A DNA stretch of 64,000 nucleotides from Firm-04 sp045596625 (GTDB lineage: Bacteria; Bacillota; Clostridia; Oscillospirales; Ruminococcaceae): assembly GCA_045596625.1 (NCBI GenBank), contig JAZOCU010000039.1, positions 44,509 through 108,508 on the forward strand, read 5' to 3'. How positions within the stretch are numbered: the stretch's first letter is position 1; each line of letters starts with the position of its first letter. Under the pieces are notes generated by a model. It saw only the letters and a program-made list of their open reading frames with translations. It made no database searches and had not been told where the DNA came from. Positions 33,001 to 41,538 of the stretch are shown here, piece after piece. Both the position numbers and the translations under genes were made by a program.

Positions 33001-34005
33001 TCATTTTTGCTGCTGCAATGTAAAATTCCAGCTATCCTTGCACATTGTCAGCAGATCAGATTCGGCTTGCCAATGCAGAAGCTCTTTTGCTTTTTGAGGA
33101 TCTGCAAAGGAGACTGCAATATCACCCGCACGGCGAGGCGCAATGACATAAGGCAGCGTTTTTCCGCAGGCCTGCTCATAAGCATGAAGCACTTCCAGCA
33201 CAGAAGCACCGTTGCCTGTGCCCAGATTGATCGCTTCAAAGCCGCGATGCGTTTTTGCATAATCCAGTGCACAAAGATGTCCTTTTGCCAGATCCATCAC
33301 ATGAATATAGTCCCGCACACCGGTGCCATCGGGAGTATCGTAATCATCACCGTATACACTGAGCCGTTCCAGCGTACCTTCTGCGACTCTTGCAACATAA
33401 GGCACCAGATTATTGGGGATCCCATTGGGATTTTCACCGATCAGTCCCGAAGGATGTGCGCCAATAGGATTGAAATACCGCAATGCAACGATCGCCCAAT
33501 CCGGATCCGCAGCAGCAGTATCCATTAAGATCTGCTCGATCATCTGCTTTGTCCACCCATAGGGATTGGTTGCAGAGGTTGGCATATCCTCCGTGAAGGG
33601 TGCCGTATTATGCATGCCATACACAGTGGCAGAACTGGAAAACACAATGGTTTTACAGCCGTTTTCCGCCATAGCACGCAGCAGATGCAGTGTGCCGGTC
33701 AGATTGTTGTGATAATAAGTCAGCGGGATTTTGCAGGATTCCCCCACAGCCTTCAGTCCGGCAAAATGGATTACTGCATCCACTTGCTCGGAAGCGAAAA
33801 ATGACGAAACTGCCGCCGCATCACAAAGATCCAGCTGTGCCAGTGCAGGACGGATTCCGGTGATGGCTGCGATATGATCCAATGCTTCGGGTTTGCTGTT
33901 GCAGAAATTATCCAGCACAGTAACCTGTGCACCGGCTTGCAGCAGCGCAACACAGCAATGGCTGCCGATGAAGCCTGCACCGCCGGTAACAACGATACGT
34001 GACAT
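33001..34005 (-). CDS. galE: UDP-glucose 4-epimerase
   Basis: Interconverts UDP-glucose and UDP-galactose with bound NAD. The 334-aa short-chain dehydrogenase-type protein has GGAGFIGSHCCVALL (8-22), the catalytic SSSATVYG (about 121-128) and the YxxxK pair in NPYGWTKQM (about 146-154), plus RYFNPIGAHPSG. Last gene of the operon beginning with glgP; it follows the MurL-like gene after 15 bases. Confidence 0.95.
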   Translation of the reverse strand: MSRIVVTGGAGFIGSHCCVALLQAGAQVTVLDNFCNSKPEALDHIAAITGIRPALAQLDLCDAAAVSSFFASEQVDAVIHFAGLKAVGESCKIPLTYYHNNLTGTLHLLRAMAENGCKTIVFSSSATVYGMHNTAPFTEDMPTSATNPYGWTKQMIEQILMDTAAADPDWAIVALRYFNPIGAHPSGLIGENPNGIPNNLVPYVARVAEGTLERLSVYGDDYDTPDGTGVRDYIHVMDLAKGHLCALDYAKTHRGFEAINLGTGNGASVLEVLHAYEQACGKTLPYVIAPRRAGDIAVSFADPQKAKELLHWQAESDLLTMCKDSWNFTLQQQK

Positions 34006-34020
34006 GAAAACATACTCCTT

Positions 34021-35403
34021 TCAAATTACGGCAGTTTGGAATCGGGTAACGCATTCTTCCTTGACCAGCGCCTCCAGTTCCGAAGAAAGATGATGTTCAG
34101 AATCGAATTCATTGCCAAATTGTGCTGCGATTATCTGATATTCGGCATAGAGCGGTGTTTCTCGGTATTGCTGCAGCAGCAACGGCAACGGCTGCCCCTG
34201 CTGCTCGATACGGGCGATTCCCAAACAAAGCGCGATATTGACCTCCTTGCGGCTGCCGACACATTCAAACGGCTTATTGGGCAGCAGTCCGCACAGCTCC
34301 TTCAGCACATCAGAAAGCGAAGGCAAATTCAGCAGGTCGGCACCCAGCAATTGTGCGATGCGTTCATAAGACAAAAACGGCAGCAAAATCACTGCGACAA
34401 ATAAACATTTTGCGCAATGCCCACACCAGCGATCCTGCTTTGCACCGACATTGCAGCTGCGGAAGCATTCGTGATAAGCAGATGGCAGCGAAGCAAAATA
34501 TCGTGCGATCTGAAACTCCGTCAGCGGACGCAGCAAGCTGAAATATTGTACACCGCTATGCAGAAATTCCTGCTCATAGACAAAGAAATCATGCTCAAAG
34601 GCAAAGCTTTTGGAGTATTGGTGATTGACCTCCGCCTCACTGACCGTTGCCTCACAGGCAGAGGATTCATTAGAGAGAATAACCGTTTTCAATCCATGAA
34701 GATATGCAGTAAGGACTGCACCGAATGCAACGATTGCAGAAAACGGTGTGTGCCCATTGAGAAAGCCTTGTGCATTACAGCGAAGCATATTGGGATCCAA
34801 TGTACGGGAAACCTCAATGATATTTTCCTGTGTGATTCCCGCAAGTGCTGCGGCTTTTACAGAGGAATCCCGATGGTTGATGAGAAATACTTTGGAATCG
34901 GCATGAAAATCCCGCAAAAGATGCAAAGAAACAATGGAATCCTTGCCGCCGCCTACGGGGATCAGTCTGCCGGAAAGCGGTCTTGGGGAGGGCAGCACAG
35001 AAAGCGGTGTTCCCTCGGAGTGAATGGTCATAAACTGCGCAAAATCCACAGCAATGCCATTACGATAAAAAAACTCGCCCAAACCGCCGAAATACAATGT
35101 TTTCCACCATTTGCACTGGGCATCTGTCAATGCGCCGCAAAGAATCCGCACTGTAGGGGAACAGGTGATCTTCCAATAGCTGACAAGCTCTGTAAGGCCC
35201 AGCGAAAACACCATGCGCTGCAAGGCAAGATCCTGCTGCAAGGCTTTTGCAGTCGTACAAGGGATTCGCCAGCGAGGATGAAATTCACACAAGCCGCTGA
35301 TCGCAAAATCATATTCGATTTCCAGAGCATCATCCTCGGCATGAATGGTATATCCCTTGTAAAGAAATTCGGGATAGTTTTTTCGCAGATCGGAAAAGGT
35401 CAT
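34021..35403 (-). CDS. MurL-like protein (ATP-pyrophosphatase type; possible UDP-MurNAc-L-Ala-L-Glu epimerase)
   Basis: A 460-aa protein with an N-terminal region containing LGLTELVSYWKITCSP and YFGGLGEFFYRNGI, and a central ATP-pyrophosphatase loop, SGRLIPVGGGKDSIVSLHLL (about residue 150). Later come NGHTPFSAIVAFGAVL, SNESSACEATV and a cysteine cluster, CGHCAKC. This arrangement matches my recollection of MurL, which epimerises the terminal L-Glu of UDP-MurNAc-L-Ala-L-Glu in Xanthomonas and actinobacteria as an alternative to glutamate racemase. No MurD2 is next to it; it lies between GH13 and galE. The assignment rests on motif memory. The start at 35403 has AGGGAG six bases before it; a second ATG at 35421 is less likely. 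Confidence 0.6.
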   Translation of the reverse strand: MTFSDLRKNYPEFLYKGYTIHAEDDALEIEYDFAISGLCEFHPRWRIPCTTAKALQQDLALQRMVFSLGLTELVSYWKITCSPTVRILCGALTDAQCKWWKTLYFGGLGEFFYRNGIAVDFAQFMTIHSEGTPLSVLPSPRPLSGRLIPVGGGKDSIVSLHLLRDFHADSKVFLINHRDSSVKAAALAGITQENIIEVSRTLDPNMLRCNAQGFLNGHTPFSAIVAFGAVLTAYLHGLKTVILSNESSACEATVSEAEVNHQYSKSFAFEHDFFVYEQEFLHSGVQYFSLLRPLTEFQIARYFASLPSAYHECFRSCNVGAKQDRWCGHCAKCLFVAVILLPFLSYERIAQLLGADLLNLPSLSDVLKELCGLLPNKPFECVGSRKEVNIALCLGIARIEQQGQPLPLLLQQYRETPLYAEYQIIAAQFGNEFDSEHHLSSELEALVKEECVTRFQTAVI

Positions 35404-35420
35404 AAAAACTCCCTTCAGCA

Positions 35421-37298
35421 TCAGAGCAATTCTGCGGAAAATGCCGCAAAACCGTAAGCAGGCAGTACAATTTGATCGCCCTGAGGAGTGCCATACAATG
35501 ACTGCAGTGCGGTGAATTGCGAAGTGATCTCTTCCACGCCAAGTGAAACAGTCACATCATGCTCTGCACGATTGAGTGCGATGAGTACCGCCTTGCGCTG
35601 TGGTTCATGCAGTCTGGCAAATATCATAAAATCCTCTGACAGAACAACAAACCGCAGCTTGCCGTCTGTGAATACATCATAGGAATGTCGGAGCGCGGAA
35701 AGCTGTTGCGTAAATGCGATCAGTTCCTGATCCTCCTGTCCCCATGGGAAACAGCGCCGGTTAAAGGGATCGGCATAGCCATCCAGGCCGGCTTCATCAC
35801 CATAATAAATGCAGGGCACACCGGGCAGGAAAAATTGCAGCACCATCGCACATTTCAGCTTCTGCTTTCCTTTGGCATACTGCTCGGGACTCAATCTGCG
35901 TTCTGCCATCCAGTCTTTATCCTTGCCTGCAGAGGACTCTCCGCCCAATACCGTAATCGCGCGTTCAATATCATGGGTAGATACAAAATTCATGAGCACA
36001 TCTGTCACGGGCTTAGGATAGTTTTCCAGAATGGTCATAATTGCTCTGCGAAAATCATAGGGGTTTGCACCGCCCAAATACTGCATGATCGCACTGCGGA
36101 ACGGATAATTCATCACGGAATCCAGCTGGCTGCCCAACAGATACCGCCGCTTGACACCATATGCCTCCTTATTGGAAGCATCCTCCCACACTTCTCCGAT
36201 GACAATACGCTCACTGTCATAGCCTTTGACACAGCGATTCAGATGTTCCAAGAAGGCATCGGGGAGCTCATCAGCGACATCAAGCCGGAAGCCCGCGGCA
36301 CCTTGTTCCATCCAGTATTCCAGCACACCGCCTTTGCCGCAGATATAATCGGTATATGCAGGATGATTTTCATTGACATTAGGCAGCGTAGTGATCCCCC
36401 ACCAAGATTCGTAGACATCCGGATATTGATGGAAGCTATACCATTTGTAATACGGGCTGGAGGGATCGTTATACGCACCCACCGTATCATACCGATGGAA
36501 TTTGTTGAAATAGATACTGTCTGCTCCGGTATGTGAAAAAACGCCATCCAGAATGACGCTGATGCCATGTTCCTTGGCTTCGGCGCAAAGGCGAGCGAAA
36601 TCCGCATTGGTGCCCAAAAGCGGATCGACCTGCCGATAATTGGCAGTGTTGTACCGATGATTTTCATGGGCTTCGAAAATCGGATTCAAATAGATGCAGG
36701 TAACACCCAGCGATCGCAGATAGGGCAATTTTTCGATGATCCCCTGCAAATCGCCGCCGAAATAATCATTATTCCACACATGCCCATTTGCATCGGGACG
36801 ATAATAGGGCGTGCCGCCCCAATCCTCACGCAGCACACGATCGCCGGGAACATTTTCATGGTGCACACCGCTTTTGCAGAAGCGATCGGGGAAAATCTGA
36901 TACATTACGCCGCCCTTGAGAAAGGATGGTGTTTCAAAGCTGTCGTCATACACCGTCAGCTGGAACAGATCTCCATGATCAAGCACACCCTTATGTCCAT
37001 CGGCCTGTTTAATATAGTACCATCTTCCGCCGCAAATATACGCGAAGTAATAGTAGTGTACGCCGGCATGTTTGGCAGAGCAGGTGGCAGAATACGCAAT
37101 TACACCGTTTTCCTGCGTAACAGAATGCATCGGGATGAAGCGTTCCTTCATCCCGATACGGTAAAGAATCAGCATTGGATTGGAATCCGGTTTGATATCC
37201 GCTGAAAGACGGATGGTAAAGATACAAGTCTGGTTGCGTCGCAGCGCACCAAAGACACTTTTATAACACGGATCCCAACTGTCATACAGTTGTTTCAT
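35421..37298 (-). CDS. Glycoside hydrolase family 13 (neopullulanase/maltogenic amylase type)
   Basis: A 625-aa cytoplasmic alpha-glucan hydrolase. It has an N-terminal beta-sandwich of the CBM34 kind (1-about 120), then the barrel with region I DGVFSHTG, nucleophile Asp in AAGFRLDVADE (about 345), general acid Glu in VIGEVWED (about 375) and FVSTHDIERA (about 447). A C-terminal beta domain follows. Lack of a signal peptide and position seven bases after glgP suggest it trims maltodextrin or glycogen branches that phosphorylase leaves. The exact specificity (neopullulanase, cyclomaltodextrinase or maltogenic amylase) cannot be read. Confidence 0.92.
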   Translation of the reverse strand: MKQLYDSWDPCYKSVFGALRRNQTCIFTIRLSADIKPDSNPMLILYRIGMKERFIPMHSVTQENGVIAYSATCSAKHAGVHYYYFAYICGGRWYYIKQADGHKGVLDHGDLFQLTVYDDSFETPSFLKGGVMYQIFPDRFCKSGVHHENVPGDRVLREDWGGTPYYRPDANGHVWNNDYFGGDLQGIIEKLPYLRSLGVTCIYLNPIFEAHENHRYNTANYRQVDPLLGTNADFARLCAEAKEHGISVILDGVFSHTGADSIYFNKFHRYDTVGAYNDPSSPYYKWYSFHQYPDVYESWWGITTLPNVNENHPAYTDYICGKGGVLEYWMEQGAAGFRLDVADELPDAFLEHLNRCVKGYDSERIVIGEVWEDASNKEAYGVKRRYLLGSQLDSVMNYPFRSAIMQYLGGANPYDFRRAIMTILENYPKPVTDVLMNFVSTHDIERAITVLGGESSAGKDKDWMAERRLSPEQYAKGKQKLKCAMVLQFFLPGVPCIYYGDEAGLDGYADPFNRRCFPWGQEDQELIAFTQQLSALRHSYDVFTDGKLRFVVLSEDFMIFARLHEPQRKAVLIALNRAEHDVTVSLGVEEITSQFTALQSLYGTPQGDQIVLPAYGFAAFSAELL

Positions 37299-37304
37299 AT
37301 GCGA

Positions 37305-39692
37305 TTACAGTCCCCAGATATTCTTTGCATATTCCGAAACAGCACGATCTGCAGAGAAAATGCCGGCACCGGCGATATTGTGAAGGCTCATTCTTGCAAA
37401 TCGCATCTGATCACGATAGCAATCAGAAGCATATGCCTGTGCTGCACGATAGCTGTCGAAATCAGCCAGCACCATATACGGATCCTGTGTGCGCAACGAT
37501 TGTGCGATCTCATGGAAGCGGCAGCCATTGATGCCGTTTTCGATCCGATCGACACAGGCACGCACCAGACTGTTGTGATCATAAATCTGTGCAGGATGAT
37601 ATCCGGACTTGCGTGCATTGACTTCCTCGGTTTTCATGCCGAAGATAATAATGTTGTCATCTCCTGCAGCATCCTTGATCTCGATATTGGCGCCATCCAG
37701 CGTACCAATGGTAACAGCGCCATTCAACATCAGCTTCATATTGCCGGTGCCGGAAGCTTCTGTTCCCGCCAAAGAAATCTGCTCAGAGAAATCCGATGCC
37801 GGCATCAGCAGCTCAGAAAGGGTGACGCAATAATTTTCCAGGAAAATGACCGAAAGCTTTTCGCTGATCTTCGGGTTCTTGCGGATCTCCTCCGAAAGCG
37901 ACCAGATCATTTTGATGATCTGCTTTGCGAGATAATAGCCCGGCGCTGCCTTTGCGGCAAAGATATAGGTCTTAGGTGTAAACTCACGATCGGGATTCTC
38001 CAGCAAAGAAAGATAATCGGCAATGATATTCAGCGCATTGAGATGCTGTCTCTTATACTCATGCAGACGTTTCACCTGCACATCAAAGATGCTGTCCGGA
38101 TCAAGCGATACGCCGGTCTTCTGCTTCACATACTGACAGAACAGCTGCTTGTTGCCGCGCTTGACCTCCATCAGTTTCTTCAGCACCTGCTCATCGCTTT
38201 CAAAGGCATGGAACTTCTCAAGCTCTGCGCCATCCTGCAAAAACCGATCCCCGATGACCTCTCTGAGCAGTGCAGTCAGGGCGGGATTCGATTGATACAA
38301 CCAGCGGCGATATGCAATACCATTGGTGACATTCTTGAATTTTTCGGGCGCATCGGCGTATTCGTTGGAAAATACCGCCTGCTTGATGATCTCGGAATGC
38401 AGTTTGGATACACCATTGATGCTGTGAGAACCGGCAACGCAAAGGTTTGCCATATGGATCAGGTTATCCTGAATGATCGACATTTTGGTGGTCAGTGCAC
38501 TGTTGCCGCCATTGCGCTCCTGAATGCCGGCGCAGTAGCGATTGTTGATCTCCACAATAATAGAGAACACACGGGGAATAATGCGGCGCACCAGATTGAT
38601 ATCCCATTTTTCCAGCGCTTCAGCCATAACAGTATGGTTGGTATAGGCAAATACATGAGAAGTAATATACCAAGCCTTATCCCAGCCATAGCCGCAATCA
38701 TCCAGCAGAATACGCATCAGCTCGGGAATGGCAAGAGTCGGATGCGTATCATTGATATGCACAGCAACCTTCTCGTGAAGGTTATCCAGTGTGCCGTAAA
38801 CGCTCATATGATTATTGACGATATCACCGATGGCGGCAGCACAAAGGAAATACTGCTGACGCAGACGAAGAGATTTGCCCTCCAGATGATTGTCGTTGGG
38901 ATAAAGCACCTTGGAAATCGCATTGGCAACAGAATTCTGAGCAAGCGCTCTGGAATAATCGCCCTGATTGAACATCGCCATATCGAAGCTGGGTGCTTTT
39001 GCAGACCACAAACGCAGCACGCTGACTGCATCGCTGTTATAGCCCGACACATACATATCATAGGGAATTGCCGTTACGGTGTTGTAATTCACATGAGAAA
39101 CATGATGATATTGCTGATCCCAATATTCCTGCAAATCGCCCTCAAAGTGGATGTCGATCGCCTGATCGGGGCGAGGATCCAGCCACACTTCACCGCCGGG
39201 AAGCCAGTTGTCGGGCAGCTCGGTCTGCCAGCCTTCTTCAAGCTGCTGCTTGAAAATGCCGTATTCATAGCAGATACTATGGCCGGTGGCAGGATGTCCT
39301 GTGGTTGCCAAGCCATCCAGATAGCAGGCAGCCAATCTGCCAAGGCCGCCGTTTCCAAGACCGGCATCGGGCTCGTTGGCATAGATCCGCTCCATGTTGA
39401 TATCGTATTTTTTGAACATCTTTGTAAGGTCTTCCGCCAATCCCAGATTATACAAGCTGGTCTTGAGCGAACGGCCCATCAGAAATTCCATAGAAAGATA
39501 AAACACCTGCTTTTCGCCGGTAGAATTCACATGGTTGATAAACTTCTGGCGCTTTTTCTTCATCAGCTCACAGATGACTGCGGACAAAGCAAGATAGATC
39601 TGTTTATCGCTGGCCTCATCGGGCGTTACGTTAAACTGTGCCTGCAGACGCTCGAGAAAATCCTGAGCGACCTTTTCCGAAAACTTAGACAT
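37305..39692 (-). CDS. glgP: Glycogen/maltodextrin phosphorylase
   Basis: Releases glucose 1-phosphate from alpha-1,4-glucan using phosphate and PLP. The 795-aa protein has GNGGLGRLAACYLDGLAT (about 110-127), VHINDTHPTLAIPELMRIL (about 315) and the PLP-lysine motif EASGTGNMKLMLNGA (about 640). Slightly shorter than the E. coli enzymes but complete. The start at 39692 is set by GGAG seven bases upstream; a longer frame to 39785 lacks a site. First gene of the operon. Confidence 0.96.
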   Translation of the reverse strand: MSKFSEKVAQDFLERLQAQFNVTPDEASDKQIYLALSAVICELMKKKRQKFINHVNSTGEKQVFYLSMEFLMGRSLKTSLYNLGLAEDLTKMFKKYDINMERIYANEPDAGLGNGGLGRLAACYLDGLATTGHPATGHSICYEYGIFKQQLEEGWQTELPDNWLPGGEVWLDPRPDQAIDIHFEGDLQEYWDQQYHHVSHVNYNTVTAIPYDMYVSGYNSDAVSVLRLWSAKAPSFDMAMFNQGDYSRALAQNSVANAISKVLYPNDNHLEGKSLRLRQQYFLCAAAIGDIVNNHMSVYGTLDNLHEKVAVHINDTHPTLAIPELMRILLDDCGYGWDKAWYITSHVFAYTNHTVMAEALEKWDINLVRRIIPRVFSIIVEINNRYCAGIQERNGGNSALTTKMSIIQDNLIHMANLCVAGSHSINGVSKLHSEIIKQAVFSNEYADAPEKFKNVTNGIAYRRWLYQSNPALTALLREVIGDRFLQDGAELEKFHAFESDEQVLKKLMEVKRGNKQLFCQYVKQKTGVSLDPDSIFDVQVKRLHEYKRQHLNALNIIADYLSLLENPDREFTPKTYIFAAKAAPGYYLAKQIIKMIWSLSEEIRKNPKISEKLSVIFLENYCVTLSELLMPASDFSEQISLAGTEASGTGNMKLMLNGAVTIGTLDGANIEIKDAAGDDNIIIFGMKTEEVNARKSGYHPAQIYDHNSLVRACVDRIENGINGCRFHEIAQSLRTQDPYMVLADFDSYRAAQAYASDCYRDQMRFARMSLHNIAGAGIFSADRAVSEYAKNIWGL

Positions 39693-39819
39693 TGATGATT
39701 TCTCCATTCTTCGGTGCTTGATGAGTGAATCGCTGATCAAAATCGCAGCGAACCGATGCATTTTTCTGTAATGAAGCCGTTGCACCGAAACGACGACCGC
39801 TTACAAACAACACAAATTT

Positions 39820-39848
39820 ATTATACCCTATTCCATAGGAAAAAGCAA
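39820..39848 (-). promoter_or_regulatory. Promoter of the glgP operon
   Basis: Minus strand TTGCTT (39848-39843), 17 bases, TATAAT (39825-39820). Leader of about 120 nt before glgP. Confidence 0.6.
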
Positions 39849-39972
39849 TAGCCGAATTCAACAAAAAACAATGTGCAGAACACGAAAAAACACCGAGAAA
39901 TCGGAATGTCAATATGCAGTTCATCCAAAAATCACGGCGGATATTTGTTTGCTGTATTCAAACTCAACAAAA

Positions 39973-39999
39973 AACGACACGTTTTTTTGACGTGTCGTT
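39973..39999 (-). terminator. Terminator-like hairpin upstream of glgP
   Basis: AACGACACGT and its exact complement around a 7-base loop. On the minus strand it is followed by TTTTGTTG, so it could stop transcripts arriving from the RNA unit at 40122-40336 before they reach glgP. Confidence 0.55.
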
Positions 40000-40059
40000 A
40001 TCCGGCAGGAATTGATTGGGCATTCAAATACAGCATTCTGTCCGAAACGGAAAAAATGC

Positions 40060-40088
40060 TTGCATTTCATCTTGCGATATGGTAAAAT
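40060..40088 (+). promoter_or_regulatory. Plus-strand promoter facing the RNA terminator
   Basis: TTGCAT (40060-40065), 17 bases, TAAAAT (40083-40088). A transcript from about 40095 would reach the hairpin at 40131-40155 after some 60 nt and be antisense to the 3' end of the minus-strand RNA candidate. Confidence 0.4.
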
Positions 40089-40121
40089 GAATCTGTCGTT
40101 CAGCCTGTAAAACAACTGCAG

Positions 40122-40336
40122 AAAAAGAAAAAAATCACCGCAGATGCAGTGATTTTTATAAAGAAAGCGTCAATGTGTACCGGCATCGCCGCTTTATGAA
40201 TACAACAGGCTGTGTTTGTTGAGAGAGGGCTTTTTCATTCAGCAGAGGGGGCTACTGAAATCATGAAAGAGGAGAGCCTGCTGCATTTTGTATAATGATG
40301 CAAGTAACCCAACAGCAATCCTGTGTTTTACTTACA
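40122..40336 (-). ncRNA. Structured RNA candidate, about 215 nt, family unknown
   Basis: On the minus strand a promoter (40370-40342) is followed by about 215 nt without an ORF, ending in a hairpin plus T7 (about 40155-40126). In order the RNA can form: GTAAGTA with TACTTGC enclosing ACAG/CTGT; CAGCAG...CTGCTG reinforced by GGCT/AGCC; ATGAA/TTCAT enclosing CAACA/TGTTG; AAGCG/CGCTT enclosing CGGC-GAT-GCCG; and the terminator stem. I looked for 6S, RNase P, SRP, tmRNA and T-box signatures and did not find them. It could be an independent small RNA or a long leader of glgP. Evidence is promoter, hairpins and terminator only. Confidence 0.45.
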
Positions 40337-40341
40337 GGCTT

Positions 40342-40370
40342 ATTATAGCACGCTTTTTTTTATTTTGCAA
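40342..40370 (-). promoter_or_regulatory. Promoter of the structured RNA candidate
   Basis: Minus strand TTGCAA (40370-40365), 17 bases, TATAAT (40347-40342), with extended -10 TGCTATAAT. Confidence 0.7.
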
Positions 40371-40528
40371 TGCAGGATTGTGTTCTTATACTGTCTTTTT
40401 GTAACTTTTTATTTTCTCTGTCGGTTTTGTATTTCCACGCAAATTGGAGCTTTATCGGCTTGATTGTGCCGAGAATATGACATTTTTTGACTAGAATTGC
40501 AAAAATACCTATGCAAAAGGAGCAAACT

Positions 40529-41371
40529 ATGCTGATTTTGACCGCCTTTGATGGCAGAGAACATTTTGCAGAGCATTTGCCGCAGGATGCGGATAGTTTT
40601 CTGCTGTTGTATTTTGATGCTCCCTTTACGTTTCACCAAGGCGAAACGGTATCAGCGATCCTGCCGGACAGTCTTTTGCTCAGCAAACGAGAAACGCTTC
40701 CCGCCGCTGAGCTGCTTTGCAGCACCGCTCGATATGTGATCTGTTTTTCCGCGCAGCCCCATCTTCTGCCCGAAGAGCCGGCATGGCAGGAACAGCTCTT
40801 GCTTCCATTGCAAAAACAGCTCGTGATTTTGAAAGAAGATCCCGTTTCCATCCGAAATTCCATTTTGCAGCTTTTCGATCTGTTGATCGAGACTGTACAG
40901 CCGGAATCGGCCAGAACGAGACGCCCGGATCCCGTCTGCTCTCATTTACTGTACGCACTGCTGCATCAATGCAGCCGCATTGCGGCTCTGCGCACTCGGG
41001 AGGAAGCGCTCTTTGCAAACAATGCCCGCCTGATTGCACTGCGGCGTGAAATTTACCATACACCTGCCCGCCGCTGGAGCATCGAGGAAATGTGCACCCA
41101 GGTCAGCGTAAGCCGCACGCATCTTCATCGCATCTATCACGATACCTTTGGCATCGCCTGCCATACCGACGTACTTTACAGCAAACTGCTTTATGCCCGT
41201 TATTTGCTGTCCCATACTGTGCAGTCGGTTCGGGAAATCGCACTTTCCTGCGGATTTGAAAACGATGTCACCTTCATGCGTGCCTTCAAAAAGCAAATTG
41301 GCTGCACGCCGACTACTTTTCGTCAGCAAGCGCAGCATTCTTCGTCGGAATGCACAAGTGATACCGTATGA
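40529..41371 (+). CDS. AraC-family transcriptional regulator
   Basis: A 280-aa regulator. The C-terminal 100 residues hold two HTH motifs: WSIEEMCTQVSVSRTHLHRI (about 190-209) and REIALSCGFENDVTFMRAFKKQIG (about 237-260), with the closing TPTTFRQQ. The N-terminal part resembles a cupin-type sensing region (FHQGETVSAILPDSLLLSKR) and is not close to any known effector domain. It is monocistronic. Its target is unknown; neighbours are the glgP operon (divergent, 836 bases away) and the LacI-GGDEF gene downstream. The ATG at 40529 has AAGGAG seven bases before it. Confidence 0.88.
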   Translation: MLILTAFDGREHFAEHLPQDADSFLLLYFDAPFTFHQGETVSAILPDSLLLSKRETLPAAELLCSTARYVICFSAQPHLLPEEPAWQEQLLLPLQKQLVILKEDPVSIRNSILQLFDLLIETVQPESARTRRPDPVCSHLLYALLHQCSRIAALRTREEALFANNARLIALRREIYHTPARRWSIEEMCTQVSVSRTHLHRIYHDTFGIACHTDVLYSKLLYARYLLSHTVQSVREIALSCGFENDVTFMRAFKKQIGCTPTTFRQQAQHSSSECTSDTV

Positions 41372-41414
41372 ATCGGTGAGATTGCCGAAAAAAACAGGGA
41401 AACACTTGGAATAC

Positions 41415-41443
41415 TTGACAAAAACAAGAGCGTATGATACAAT
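41415..41443 (+). promoter_or_regulatory. Promoter of the LacI-GGDEF gene
   Basis: TTGACA (41415-41420), 17 bases, TACAAT (41438-41443), about 95 bases before the start codon. Confidence 0.75.
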
Positions 41444-41538
41444 AAATTAGTATATCAATAATATGTCTTTTTATACCCTTTTGCATTTTGCAGCACTGAC
41501 ATATTCATCATTATATAAGATAGAACGAGGTGAACCCT

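Noticed and set aside
37290..39695. An 801-codon plus-strand frame opposite glgP
   Set aside because: Antisense shadow of a clearly identified phosphorylase; low-complexity Ile/His/Cys-rich translation without domain features.
40122..40336. 6S RNA, SRP RNA, RNase P RNA or T-box identity for the RNA candidate
   Set aside because: By eye it folds into consecutive hairpins rather than the single long bulged rod of 6S, and it lacks the conserved SRP tetraloop region, RNase P core and T-box sequence. Left unassigned.
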